A stretch of 26,434 nt of DNA from Cymbomonas tetramitiformis (lineage: Eukaryota > Chlorophyta > Pyramimonadophyceae > Pyramimonadales > Pyramimonadaceae), in contig LGRX02035027.1 of assembly GCA_001247695.2 (NCBI GenBank), forward strand, positions 1-26,434. The letters are read 5' to 3'. This document shows positions 8,114 through 16,386 of the stretch, in pieces. A program made the position numbers and the translations under genes. Each line of letters opens with the position of its first letter. Positions within the stretch are counted from its first letter, which is position 1. The notes below the pieces were generated by a model. It saw nothing but the letters and a program-made list of their open reading frames with translations, did no database searches and was not told the origin of the DNA.

Positions 8114-9115
8114 CGCATCGGCCGCGGGCTTTCCGCCCCGGCCTTTGCCGCCGCCTTTGTCGGTAGGCTGCTTCGTACCGTCCTTCTCCTTGTTCTTACG
8201 CTCCTTCCAGCGCTCACGGTCCCGTGGATCTTTCGGAACCCGCGTTTCCGCGTTGGCCGCGTTCTTGGACGCAATGTTCAGCACTGCTCTGCCGCGGTTC
8301 TTGTCGAAGTCGTTCAGCCATTGCTGCAACACCTCGTCCGCCACCACGCCGTCCGCTGCCTGGTAGACCCTGTCCTCCACGAACTGCAGCTTCGCGCGAA
8401 GAGCTTCTTGTCCTCCCCGCTGTGAAGAACCCGGCTCCTGCTCCAGCTGCCCGCGCAGTTCCAGCATCGTCCACCGGTTACACAGTAAAGCGTACACGCC
8501 GTGGACAGAGTTGGTAACCTCGTGGCAGTGTTTCAGTAAGTCTCTCAGTGACAATCCGACGTCCTCATGTTCGTCCAACGTCTGGTTGCACGCGGTCACC
8601 ACGTCGTGCAAGTAGGACAGCGCTGGAGCCAGCACCATGCACTCGTACTTCATGGAAGAGTTGGACTTCTTGGAGAGCGAGTCGTACGTCTTGTTGCCGT
8701 GTAGGTCGTACAACTGCGGCATCCTCGTTGCCAGTGTCGCCGGACGCGTTGGGAACGGGTTGACGGAGGCTGCTGGCACGTAGTCCAGCTTCTTCCTTCT
8801 CTCCAGGAGTTTCTCGGCGGACGTGGCTGCGGATTCCGGGTCAGAAGTCCCAGACTTCGCTGCCACCTTCGCCTCCAGCTCAACGTTGATTTGTGCTAGA
8901 CGTTGATGATCGGCACGCAGCAGTCGATGATCTTCTGCCTGCTGCCTCTGCATCTCAAGCAGCTCACTCTGCTGCTTTTGCATCGTCAAAATTTGTTGTA
9001 ACAGCACGTCCTGAGTGGACGGTGCTGCCGGGGAAGGGGAAGTCTGCCCGATGTCAGGCTTCGCCGGGAGGGGAGGGAAATCCTCTGCTGCCTTGCTCTT
9101 CGAAGATCCAGCCAT
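8111..9115 (-). CDS. gag: Element B gag-like protein
   Basis: The ATG at 9115 opens a 334-residue frame beginning MAGSSKSKAAEDFPPLPAKP. A Gln/Glu/Leu-rich coiled coil covers about residues 36-85 (QQILTMQKQQSELLEMQRQQ and on). A globular helical middle follows (about 140-275), containing KTYDSLSKKSNSSMKYECMV, and a strongly basic tail (KDPRDRERWKERKNKEKDG, then Gly/Lys) suits RNA binding. No zinc knuckle is present. The position before pol and the overall plan fit the ORF1/gag of DIRS-like elements. The stop TGA overlaps the pol ATG by one base, which suggests translation of pol by termination-reinitiation. Identification as gag is by context and composition, not by a recognised catalytic motif. 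Confidence 0.75.
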   Translation of the reverse strand: MAGSSKSKAAEDFPPLPAKPDIGQTSPSPAAPSTQDVLLQQILTMQKQQSELLEMQRQQAEDHRLLRADHQRLAQINVELEAKVAAKSGTSDPESAATSAEKLLERRKKLDYVPAASVNPFPTRPATLATRMPQLYDLHGNKTYDSLSKKSNSSMKYECMVLAPALSYLHDVVTACNQTLDEHEDVGLSLRDLLKHCHEVTNSVHGVYALLCNRWTMLELRGQLEQEPGSSQRGGQEALRAKLQFVEDRVYQAADGVVADEVLQQWLNDFDKNRGRAVLNIASKNAANAETRVPKDPRDRERWKERKNKEKDGTKQPTDKGGGKGRGGKPAADA

Positions 9116-9536
9116 TCTCTCTCCCTCAGAGGAGTAACAGTGAAGTCAATCGTACTGTCGTAGTCGCTGTGAAGCCGTCGTTTGAAGTCGTAACGCCGTC
9201 CCCGCGACTTCACTGTCAGATCTCCTGTCGTCGTTCGATCGCCGTCGTACAACCAAGTGGTCTAGTCACTACCTACTCTACTGTTTTACCGGTGAAACAG
9301 GTGAAGAAAATTTACAAAATCGGATTTGCAGTGTGCCTCACAGAGTACCGTAGGTACCCGTGAAGTTCCTGTTTGCAAGAGCAAAAGGAACAGAGCTGAA
9401 CAGGCGTGTCGCTTCGTGGCTACTTGTACATCTGTTTGTGTCACGGAGCTACATGTGTCATTCGGCTCTACTGCAGCAGGAGTCACGGATTCTGAAAGTC
9501 TGAAACCACAAAAATTCTGTTGCACTCCAATTTGAA
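9116..9536 (-). promoter_or_regulatory. Element B 5' leader with inverted repeats
   Basis: This 421-bp non-coding leader carries a perfect 11-bp inverted repeat, ACAGTGAAGTC (9137-9147) with GACTTCACTGT (9206-9216), and a near-perfect 20-bp palindrome around ACCGGT (9281-9300). An 8-bp inverted repeat ATTCTGTT/AACAGAAT (9514-9521 and 9535-9542) straddles the insertion boundary. No gene is seen. Roles in packaging, priming or transcription are possible but unproven. Confidence 0.45.
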
Positions 9537-9590
9537 CAGAATGTTACGGGAGCAGCTCTGTGTCGCTCCCGGCTACAGTTACGGAAATGT
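9537..9590 (-). repeat. Split direct repeat A2, 5' part
   Basis: 54 nt identical to 16458-16511 (A1). It overlaps the other A2 piece only by the 13-bp duplication, so 6073-6156 plus 9550-9590 give 125 nt, exactly the length of A1. Confidence 0.9.
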
Positions 9591-9852
9591 GTCATCGGTC
9601 ATACTGAATCTCAACACTGTCTCACAAACTTGCCTTCGGTCACTCTGAAATAAAATCTGCACGGATTTTTTTGCTCTTCTGACTTCGGCAGTCGTAAAAA
9701 GTCGATCTGGGAATCTCGGAACCGCGTCGCCTTTAATTGCATCAAAAACTCGAAAACTCTTAAGACTTTCCACCGCTGCGCTAAACATTTTGCTGCAATG
9801 GCTTTGCTCGGAATAATGGCAGGATGTTGAATACAAATGCTTCGTGGTACAC
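9591..9852 (-). other. Spacer between B1 and A2 of element C
   Basis: 262 bp with no convincing gene; a short open frame on the minus strand lacks any family likeness. In PAT-like elements the 3' region between B1 and A2 is non-coding, which fits. Confidence 0.5.
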
Positions 9853-9930
9853 TCAGATGTGGTGAATCCACAACCCACTGCCTCGGAAGCAACTGCAGGG
9901 CTACATCATCGGTGCCCTGCAAGTCCAACC
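9853..9930 (-). repeat. Split direct repeat B1
   Basis: 78 nt identical to B2 at 5976-6053. It lies downstream of the broken YR gene and upstream of A2 on the minus strand, as the PAT plan requires. Confidence 0.9.
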
Positions 9931-10043
9931 ATTCTACCATATAAAACTGAATACTGCATACTGTCACTTACGGAGAGCGCTCCTGAGTCCATGCTCAGTC
10001 CAATCTCGTATCACCAGAGCCTGCTCTGCTTCCAACGGGCTAA

Positions 10044-11219
10044 TTAGCCCGGGCTTCCACGATACGGGGTGTAATGCCAGCCCGTCGCCCCTTTGGGGGC
10101 GCTGAACAGGCGTGAGCCGGACGGAAGACCAGAGGCAACGATGTAATCCTCCAGCTCCTCCACCGGCGAGAGACCCAAAGCCGGGACCTCCGCCGGCAGA
10201 TAGAACTTACGAGGCTTCCGCTGGTCCACATTCTTGTCCATACTGAGGTAGCCCCGGACGTAAGGCGAGAGCTCGCCGTCCGTCCGCACCACCATAACAT
10301 ACGGCTGCATGGGGTCAGGGGGTTCCAACCACTGGATAGCCACTCCCTCCTCCGTCTGCTGCAACCGGAAGTACACCCGCAACTGCTCCGTGGCCCCCTT
10401 CCGGAGGCAACCAAAGGTGCAGAACAGGAACAAGAGCCGGTGATGGCGGCCATAACGGGTCCTCATGCAGAACCCGCCCCTGTATATAGCCAACCACTGC
10501 CGTAAGGTCCAGGATCCCTTGGCCTTAGAGGGCTTCTAGTAGCGCTTGTCCAGCACCACCAAGATCACAATGACCTGGGGATGCCTACACGGATTGGCCA
10601 CCCGCAGGCCCCCCCCGTCCGGTCCCACCAACCGTGCATCTTTAGCCAGTTGGGCCAGCTCAATGTGCCATGCTGACAGGCCCGACAGGTAGTTCCTGAC
10701 CGAAGAGGAGTCCAATCGGAAGGGACGGAGCTCCACCGCGTAAGCGGCGTAGTGCAACACGTCCTCACTGGAGGCCGGGAGCCCATGATCCAAGTACAAG
10801 GCCATGAACTTCTGCACGTCCCGGACCCCCCGAAGGTGGACACGATCCGTGGACAGCCGGGTCCTCATCCCCAGTAGAGTGCTCACCAACAAGGTCAGGC
10901 TCCCGCCAGACTGTACAATGCCAACACTGATCACCAAGCAGCGGGAGCACCGCACGAAGCCCGTGAGGCCCACACTAACTCCTCCGCAGGCCTGGCACAG
11001 TAGTCGAGAGCATTCCAAACAACAGCTTGCGATCACGTGCTGGGTCCCCCGACAGTACTGGCACGGCCCTCCAATCTCGCTGGCCAGTAGCTCCACGAGG
11101 CGCCTGAGCTGCTGTAACACCTCGCCTGCACGCCATAACGGGCGGGAAATGCACCACCAACACCGGCCACTGAGTAGGTCCTCGGTAGGCTCGCTCATCA
11201 CCAAATGCAAAAGTGCCAT
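10044..11219 (-). pseudogene. Element C tyrosine recombinase with N-terminal cysteine cluster; in-frame UAG, C-terminus missing
   Basis: The ATG at 11219 (GTG at 11222) starts inside the pol gene, in another frame, with about 245 nt of overlap. Counting from 11222, residues 54-95 hold a cysteine cluster (C54-X2-C57, C67, C68-X2-C71, C76-X2-C79, C92-X2-C95) like a B-box or zinc ribbon. Residues 134-190 look like the SAM-like core-binding domain of YRs (VQKFMALYLDHG, then SSSVRNYLSGLSAWH). An in-frame TAG at 10536-10538 interrupts it, then the same frame goes on with the catalytic domain start, FLFCTFGCLRKGATEQLRV, where the Arg of LRKG fits box I, up to TAA at 10044-10046. Box II (HxxR) and the catalytic Tyr are not in this frame. 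One frame away, near 9980-10000, the DNA reads EHGLRSALRK, a possible HxxR remnant, then stops. The enzyme would integrate the circular cDNA; this copy is probably dead. Confidence 0.75.
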
Positions 11220-13854
11220 CACCCCGTGCCAGGGTCCGCCACTCCGGTGACGTGAACAGGTGTGAATGCCTCGGGTAGAACTTCAGCACTCGGGCCCCCT
11301 TCAGCAAAGGCCACCACCAGTACGTGTCCCACATAGGTATCACAAAGGTACCAGCTGTGGTGGTAGGAGACAACAACTGCCCCTTCAGGAAGTGCTGAAG
11401 GTACTCCCCAATGAGGTCGAAGTCTGGGTTGCCATAGACCTTCTCCCCCTCGATACACCGATCCAGGAAGCTGTCAACAACAGAGCAATACCGAGGCAGA
11501 TGGGCATTGGTGCCCACTGGGTCGGCTCCCGCATCAAGAGTGAAGGGGTGCTCCACCAACGGGGCCAAGCTGTCAAACTCGTCCCTGCGGTACTGCCAAT
11601 CAGAGAAGTCCTTGTGCCGGACAAACCGCGACAGACCGTCGGACAGGTCATTCTCAACACCCGGAATGTGCTCGGCAGCCAAATCAAGATCATAACGCTC
11701 AGCCGCAGCAAACATCCGCTCCGCCACCGGCCAAAGCTCGGGGGCCATAGTGCCCTGACGGTTGACAATACTCACAGTTGTGGAGTTGTCAGACCGCAGC
11801 AGGAGGCGCTCCCCACAATGATGGGGTCCCATGAGCTCGACTGTGGCTGCAGTGGTGCTCGCCTCCCGGAAGTTGGAGCTCTTGTGAGGAGCCCGTTCTT
11901 CAGGAGGAAAAGACAGGATGTGTCTCCAGTCCTTATAAGCAATACCACCTTGCCAGCCAGAAGCATCCATGGTCGGTGCTGCCACCCCCTCTGGTGTACA
12001 CCAGTGAGCCGTGAGGTAAGGCCGGTCTCCAGAGTGTAGTCCCGTCCACCAACCCGATACCTGAGGAGTGTCCTCGAGGTAATAGCGCCGAGTGGGGGCC
12101 TCACGGAGTCGATCACAATAACGAGCCATACACTCCCGAGCAAAGGGGTCATAGTCCACAGTGACCTCTTCTCCCCATTGCTCTCGAGCGGACCGCTGAG
12201 AGGTCCAGGACTCTGTGAAGCGGTCTCTGGCTCTGTAAATAGGGCAGAGCAAGTTCTGACCACCCCGAACCAAAGGGGACAGGAACTGCATCTTACCAAG
12301 AACTGAAGCGAGCTCCCGGCGAGGCACCAGCCGACCCACTGGGTACTGCTGGGCCAATTGCTCTGCCAAGCCAATGTACTTCTGGCGTCTGGTCTCTGAG
12401 GCTCCCACCAACTGAGTAACAGAGTCGATCTCCCTGCCCACAAAGTCCTTGGTGGTAGCCGGCCACTGGGTCTTGTGTACAGACACCTTGACCCCCACTG
12501 TGTCCAACTGATCCAACTCGGCCTGTGCTCGGCCCGTGGCCTCGGTCAAACTCAAGGAGGAGTCAACAATGGAGTGACCGTCGTCAACAAAGATACCCGT
12601 GCACTCGGACCGTCCGTCGCGGTGTACTGTCTCGTTCAGCATCCGCTTGAACACACGGGAGATGTCGGCCTGGTGCTGAGGAGCATCAGCAAATCCAAAC
12701 ATGTCTTGTCTGGCCCGGTAGAACTGCTTAGTGACCGGGGTCATGACGCCCATATAGTCACAGTGAGGCTGGTACCGGGGGTTGTTCCAGAAGGCATCTG
12801 AAAGGTCCCACCCATGTTGCCAACACTTGGGCCGCTGCAGACGGAGGATGTCCTCCAAGTAGTCATAAGTAGCTGTAGCAGGGGCCATGGCCTCATTGAC
12901 TCTGGAGGCTCTGGCGTTCCACACGTTACGGAACTTGTCCTTCTCAGGACTGTAGATGGAGCCCAGTGGAGTGATACACCAGGGCTCGTAGTGGAGGGGG
13001 CCTTCCAGGACCCCTTTCTCTGCTGCTCTCACCAGGTCCGCCTCAGAGCGGTCAGCATACTCATAGCAGCTGGGGTGATTGTCCCGCTTATACCGTTCAG
13101 GACGTCGGACAAACTGCATCCGATGCCCCTCCCGGCAGCCTTGGGCCAAGGATTCTTCCCCCGGTCGGAACCAGTCATAAAGTGCCTCGGTGTAACGGAC
13201 ACCAGGAGCATAAAGGCCAACCGCCGTGTCATGGAAGGTCATCTGCCGTCGGGCATGCTCCCACCGTTCCTCCTCACTGGAGAACTTACCAGGTGGGACC
13301 TTTAGCACCAATAGTCTGTGGGTGCCATCCGTGGTGTAGACTACAAGGAAAGTCTTCCGAGCACCACGGACACGGAGACGTTGCCAAGACAATCTGTCCT
13401 GGAGGTGTTGAAGAGGAGGAGAAAGGTTGGCTCCAGTGTAGAACTGGTCGCCATAAGTCATGAGCTGAGCTTTAAAAAGCTGAGCTGAGTCAGTGTACAT
13501 GTCGATGTTGGGGCTGTCCGGTGCCGGACAACCCTCTGGGTACCAATACCGAAGCTCGGTCAGGATGAGCTGAAGAAACTTCCTTCGGAAGTCTGGCGCC
13601 GCTACCCTCGATGGCGAGGGAGAGAACTGTGTAGGCGGAGATGAGTCAGCACCGCAGCCCGCTGCGGTGTCGACGTCCCCAATAACAGGGAATGACCGGG
13701 ACACCATAGAAAGTGTCACTTCGTCGTTGACAGAGATTGAAGTTCTGCCGCCAGGGGTTCTGACATACGAATCAGAACCCTGCCCACTAGTTGACAATGG
13801 TCTGGAACTCCCACATGAGATACCAGTAACAAGTCGAGGAGGTGAACAGGGCAA
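10975..13854 (-). CDS. pol: Element C pol: reverse transcriptase, RNase H and methyltransferase-like domain
   Basis: The frame is open from 13887, directly after the gag UGA, and has no early ATG: TTG at 13854 and ATG at residue 50 are the first options, so a gag-pol fusion by readthrough is likely. In the 959-residue reading from 13854, RT covers about 280-500: WCITPLGSIYSPEKDKFR, motif A WDLSDAF (349-355), FGFADAPQHQADISR (386-400) and the catalytic FVDD (422-425) in place of YxDD. RNase H covers about 625-745 with D630 (MDASGW), E664 or E673, D689 (SDNST) and D739 (LSDGLS). A DIRS-type methyltransferase-like region follows (770-850) with TLDAGADPVGTNAHLPRY and NPDF where element B has NPPW. 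The C-terminal stretch overlaps the YR gene. Stop is TAG at 10975-10977. The frame is intact, so this RT may be functional. Confidence 0.9.
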   Translation of the reverse strand: MPCSPPRLVTGISCGSSRPLSTSGQGSDSYVRTPGGRTSISVNDEVTLSMVSRSFPVIGDVDTAAGCGADSSPPTQFSPSPSRVAAPDFRRKFLQLILTELRYWYPEGCPAPDSPNIDMYTDSAQLFKAQLMTYGDQFYTGANLSPPLQHLQDRLSWQRLRVRGARKTFLVVYTTDGTHRLLVLKVPPGKFSSEEERWEHARRQMTFHDTAVGLYAPGVRYTEALYDWFRPGEESLAQGCREGHRMQFVRRPERYKRDNHPSCYEYADRSEADLVRAAEKGVLEGPLHYEPWCITPLGSIYSPEKDKFRNVWNARASRVNEAMAPATATYDYLEDILRLQRPKCWQHGWDLSDAFWNNPRYQPHCDYMGVMTPVTKQFYRARQDMFGFADAPQHQADISRVFKRMLNETVHRDGRSECTGIFVDDGHSIVDSSLSLTEATGRAQAELDQLDTVGVKVSVHKTQWPATTKDFVGREIDSVTQLVGASETRRQKYIGLAEQLAQQYPVGRLVPRRELASVLGKMQFLSPLVRGGQNLLCPIYRARDRFTESWTSQRSAREQWGEEVTVDYDPFARECMARYCDRLREAPTRRYYLEDTPQVSGWWTGLHSGDRPYLTAHWCTPEGVAAPTMDASGWQGGIAYKDWRHILSFPPEERAPHKSSNFREASTTAATVELMGPHHCGERLLLRSDNSTTVSIVNRQGTMAPELWPVAERMFAAAERYDLDLAAEHIPGVENDLSDGLSRFVRHKDFSDWQYRRDEFDSLAPLVEHPFTLDAGADPVGTNAHLPRYCSVVDSFLDRCIEGEKVYGNPDFDLIGEYLQHFLKGQLLSPTTTAGTFVIPMWDTYWWWPLLKGARVLKFYPRHSHLFTSPEWRTLARGDGTFAFGDERAYRGPTQWPVLVVHFPPVMACRRGVTAAQAPRGATGQRDWRAVPVLSGDPARDRKLLFGMLSTTVPGLRRS

Positions 13855-13881
13855 ATCACAGTTTGCTGAGGGTGGCTTGCC

Positions 13882-13896
13882 AGACCTTCAGGCTCC
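13882..13896 (-). promoter_or_regulatory. Single in-frame UGA between gag and pol of element C
   Basis: The minus strand reads GGA GCC TGA AGG TCT and the frame stays open into pol without a shift. Gag and pol are thus one frame parted by one UGA at 13888-13890, the arrangement of readthrough gag-pol genes. The downstream AGG is not a known strong readthrough context. Confidence 0.55.
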
Positions 13897-16359
13897 CGCT
13901 ACCACCTCCGTGAAGTCACACGGGGTCTGCAGCGGTCCAGTGAAGGCGTGCTTCTTCGTGCACCGCTTCCTGACGCCATCGACGTTCTTGGAGCGGTTGC
14001 ACGGCTTCGTGATGGGGCCAGTGTGCTCGTAGAAGTTGACACGATAAAGATGGTCACCTCCACATAAAGGGCACACATGAGGACCAGGAGGGCGGGTAGG
14101 CCCCGCGGCAGCCGCTAAGGTTTGGGCCGCTGGCGCCGCGGGCGTCGCTGAACCCTGCTGCAAGACCGTCGGAGAAGACGATCCCGCCAAGGATGGAGCT
14201 GACCAAGGTGTGGGGTGCACGTCGGAGGGCAGTTGGATGTTCACTCGGCCAAGCAAACGTTGAAGGGCCGTGAGAGGGAACACCTCTTTCACAAACTGCC
14301 GGATGTTGTCACGACGAGTGGACCCAATGTCCTCGGACAGACCCAGCTGCAGGAGCTCGCGGTCCTGGATGGACGACTGGGCGAAGGGGTAACGAGACCA
14401 ACGCTCCGTGATGTAGTGTGTCGTGAGAAGGAGGTAGGCAGCCTCAAACCGCAGGGTCGGCCACTCCGTGCGCATGTGATCCACCAACTCCAACATGTAT
14501 TCCACCCGTGAGATGACGAGAGTGGCGGACCGGTAAACCAAATCGTACAGCGGGTGGGACGGCTCGTAGGTGCCCAACCCGCTGTCACGGATCTGAGTGT
14601 ACTCCTCCACTAACTTCTGGCACCACGCCACGAAACGCCCGTGCGAGGGGAACAGCACGTTGTCCCTCACACGGATCGACGAGCCGTCTTGGATCAAGTC
14701 AGCTGCCGACGCCTGAAGTGGCGTGTGCTGAAACTCGGACGACTCGCCCAGCGTGTGGACGAACATGATACGAAGCATCTGCGCCTTCGCATACTTCGAT
14801 GTCCCGTTGCCAGAGTAGTTGACGAAGCGTTCCCACCCCACTTGGGAGGGACTAGCGGGATCGTCAGGCTTCAGGCCGTCAATAGCACCGGTGACGTGGT
14901 CAGCTAAGGCGAGTCGTGGAGTGCGAAGGCTGACAAGATGCTCGAAGGTGGGTTTACCTCCCGGATAACCGGTAGCACCGTGAGCTTGCCGTTTCACTTC
15001 GGCCGCGACGTGACGTCGAAAGTCAGCTCCTTCGTGGTCCACCACGGTGTGCTGAAAAGGCAGCAGTCCCTTCGCCATGTCGCTCTCACCTGGCAACGGA
15101 ACAGCGTTTGCGACAGCAACCGCTTCGTCAATCTCGGCGGGAGAGGGGCGACGAGGCTCAGGTTGCACGCGGCGACCCGGCGGGATGTACTTCTCCTCCA
15201 CTGGAGCGACAGAGGTGCCCCCTCCATGGGATAACGCACCAAAATGATGAGGCAGCTGCTTCGCTGGGCTTAACGGCTGTCGCTCGCCACGCTGAGAATC
15301 CACCTCACTTGAAGCAGGCGACGCACGAGCACTCGACTTGCGCACCGACTCAAGCAGGGAGGCGCGGAGTGCCTTCTTACGTGCCAGCTCAGGATGCGAG
15401 CTGGGTGGAGGGGTAGCCGTAGCTGAGATGACCTCCTCGCCCTCATCCTCGCCTTCGTAAGCGTCAGGAAGGCCCAGTTCTGTCCGCCGCTGGTCGAACT
15501 CCTCTGAGGCGTTTACCACGCGACGGAAATAACGGTTCGCAGTTTTTACCTTGTGGACGGGTAAAATAACCAGCCAATCGAGCTGACGTCCCTGCGCCTC
15601 GTCCACAGTGCGCAATGCGTGCACAATGAACTGAGGTGACGACAGCCAGCACTCTGAGCATAAAATGTGCGTCTTCTCCCCAGGCTCGAACGCGTATTTC
15701 CCATCCACGTAGAGGGTATTCAAACAACTGAGATGAACCGGATATTGGCAGCCACGACAACGGCCAAAATGACGAGGAGCAGGCTCGAACACTGAGACGG
15801 GCAGAAATGGGCACTCTCCACTGCAGAATCCGCACTCAGCAGGTTTAGGGCGACGCTGGTAATCATGGACGAGGTGGGCCACCAGCCTGGTCTGAACGCA
15901 ATGAGCGCGGCCACATGTGTCGAAGGCAGCTGACGTAGGCGCTCGGTTACGGCTAGCGCACTTGGTCGCGGAGCAAAATTGATGATCCTCACGCCCCAAG
16001 CAGGACAACTCTGGCAGTTCCAATATTTCTCTCTGGGTCACTCCCAGAAATACGGCAAGAGCTTCCTCCACCACACTGATAATCATGGGCGCCTGAGCCT
16101 CCAGAGCTGCGCGCAACTTCGCGGAATGAAAGACGTGCCAAACGGCCGTCCAATGCTCCAACAGCTCGAGAGGTACTGGCTCCGGAACCAACTCACACTG
16201 GCAAATCTCAGGAAGCGCAGCGATAGCATCAATGACCTGGCGAGCGAAAGTGACGGGCAACGGAGCGGCTGTAACCAACGGTCCAAGCTTCGCGGCAACG
16301 AGAGTCTGTGACAACTGAGCATCTTCGTTGAAAATCTCGGAAAAGGTAGCTGATAACAT
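13888..16359 (-). CDS. gag: Element C gag-like protein with a PHD-type zinc finger
   Basis: The ATG at 16359 gives 823 residues; an in-frame TTG at 16389 would add ten. Numbered from the ATG, residues 129-154 hold four cysteines, and residues 176-237 form a C4HC3 PHD pattern: C-GF-C (176, 179), C-RG-C (201, 204), H209, C212, C-SE-C (234, 237). A Ser/Pro-rich linker follows (about 300-420), then a helical region (about 430-690) that could be the capsid-like part, and a low-complexity Ala/Pro stretch. Near the end is a further metal-binding-like segment, HVCPLCGGDH with later Cys and His residues. PHD fingers read histone tails in chromatin proteins, so in a retrotransposon this one could bring the particle to certain chromatin. 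Its place before pol in the same frame marks it as gag/ORF1. Function of the PHD is inferred. Confidence 0.75.
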   Translation of the reverse strand: MLSATFSEIFNEDAQLSQTLVAAKLGPLVTAAPLPVTFARQVIDAIAALPEICQCELVPEPVPLELLEHWTAVWHVFHSAKLRAALEAQAPMIISVVEEALAVFLGVTQREILELPELSCLGREDHQFCSATKCASRNRAPTSAAFDTCGRAHCVQTRLVAHLVHDYQRRPKPAECGFCSGECPFLPVSVFEPAPRHFGRCRGCQYPVHLSCLNTLYVDGKYAFEPGEKTHILCSECWLSSPQFIVHALRTVDEAQGRQLDWLVILPVHKVKTANRYFRRVVNASEEFDQRRTELGLPDAYEGEDEGEEVISATATPPPSSHPELARKKALRASLLESVRKSSARASPASSEVDSQRGERQPLSPAKQLPHHFGALSHGGGTSVAPVEEKYIPPGRRVQPEPRRPSPAEIDEAVAVANAVPLPGESDMAKGLLPFQHTVVDHEGADFRRHVAAEVKRQAHGATGYPGGKPTFEHLVSLRTPRLALADHVTGAIDGLKPDDPASPSQVGWERFVNYSGNGTSKYAKAQMLRIMFVHTLGESSEFQHTPLQASAADLIQDGSSIRVRDNVLFPSHGRFVAWCQKLVEEYTQIRDSGLGTYEPSHPLYDLVYRSATLVISRVEYMLELVDHMRTEWPTLRFEAAYLLLTTHYITERWSRYPFAQSSIQDRELLQLGLSEDIGSTRRDNIRQFVKEVFPLTALQRLLGRVNIQLPSDVHPTPWSAPSLAGSSSPTVLQQGSATPAAPAAQTLAAAAGPTRPPGPHVCPLCGGDHLYRVNFYEHTGPITKPCNRSKNVDGVRKRCTKKHAFTGPLQTPCDFTEVVAGA

Positions 16360-16386
16360 GGCGGCAAAGTCGCCAATTTTTTCTTG

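Larger units (their letters stand above)
6157..9536 (-). mobile_element. Element B: DIRS-like gag-pol retroelement nested in A2 of element C
   Basis: The 3380 bp between the two copies of CAGAATGTTACGG (6144-6156 and 9537-9549) split the A2 repeat of element C; A1 has this 13-mer once (16458-16470), so it is a target-site duplication. Inside lie a leader, a gag-like gene and a pol with RT, RNase H and a DIRS-type methyltransferase-like domain. The 3' end is missing: pol breaks off within or just after the methyltransferase-like domain and no YR follows. A 13-bp duplication is not expected from YR integration, so insertion by another route (target-primed reverse transcription, or capture of cDNA at a staggered break) must be considered. 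Confidence 0.8.

Noticed and set aside
6151..8274. 707-residue minus-strand frame overlapping element B pol
   Set aside because: It shadows RT-RNase H in another frame and shows only Arg/Gly-rich sequence without motifs.
9579..9967. Short minus-strand frames between A2 and B1
   Set aside because: They include repeat B1 and spacer sequence, have no domain, and B2 has no such frame.
10975..12039. Plus-strand frames opposite element C pol and YR
   Set aside because: They are antisense to clearly conserved RT-RNase H and YR sequence and have no family likeness of their own.
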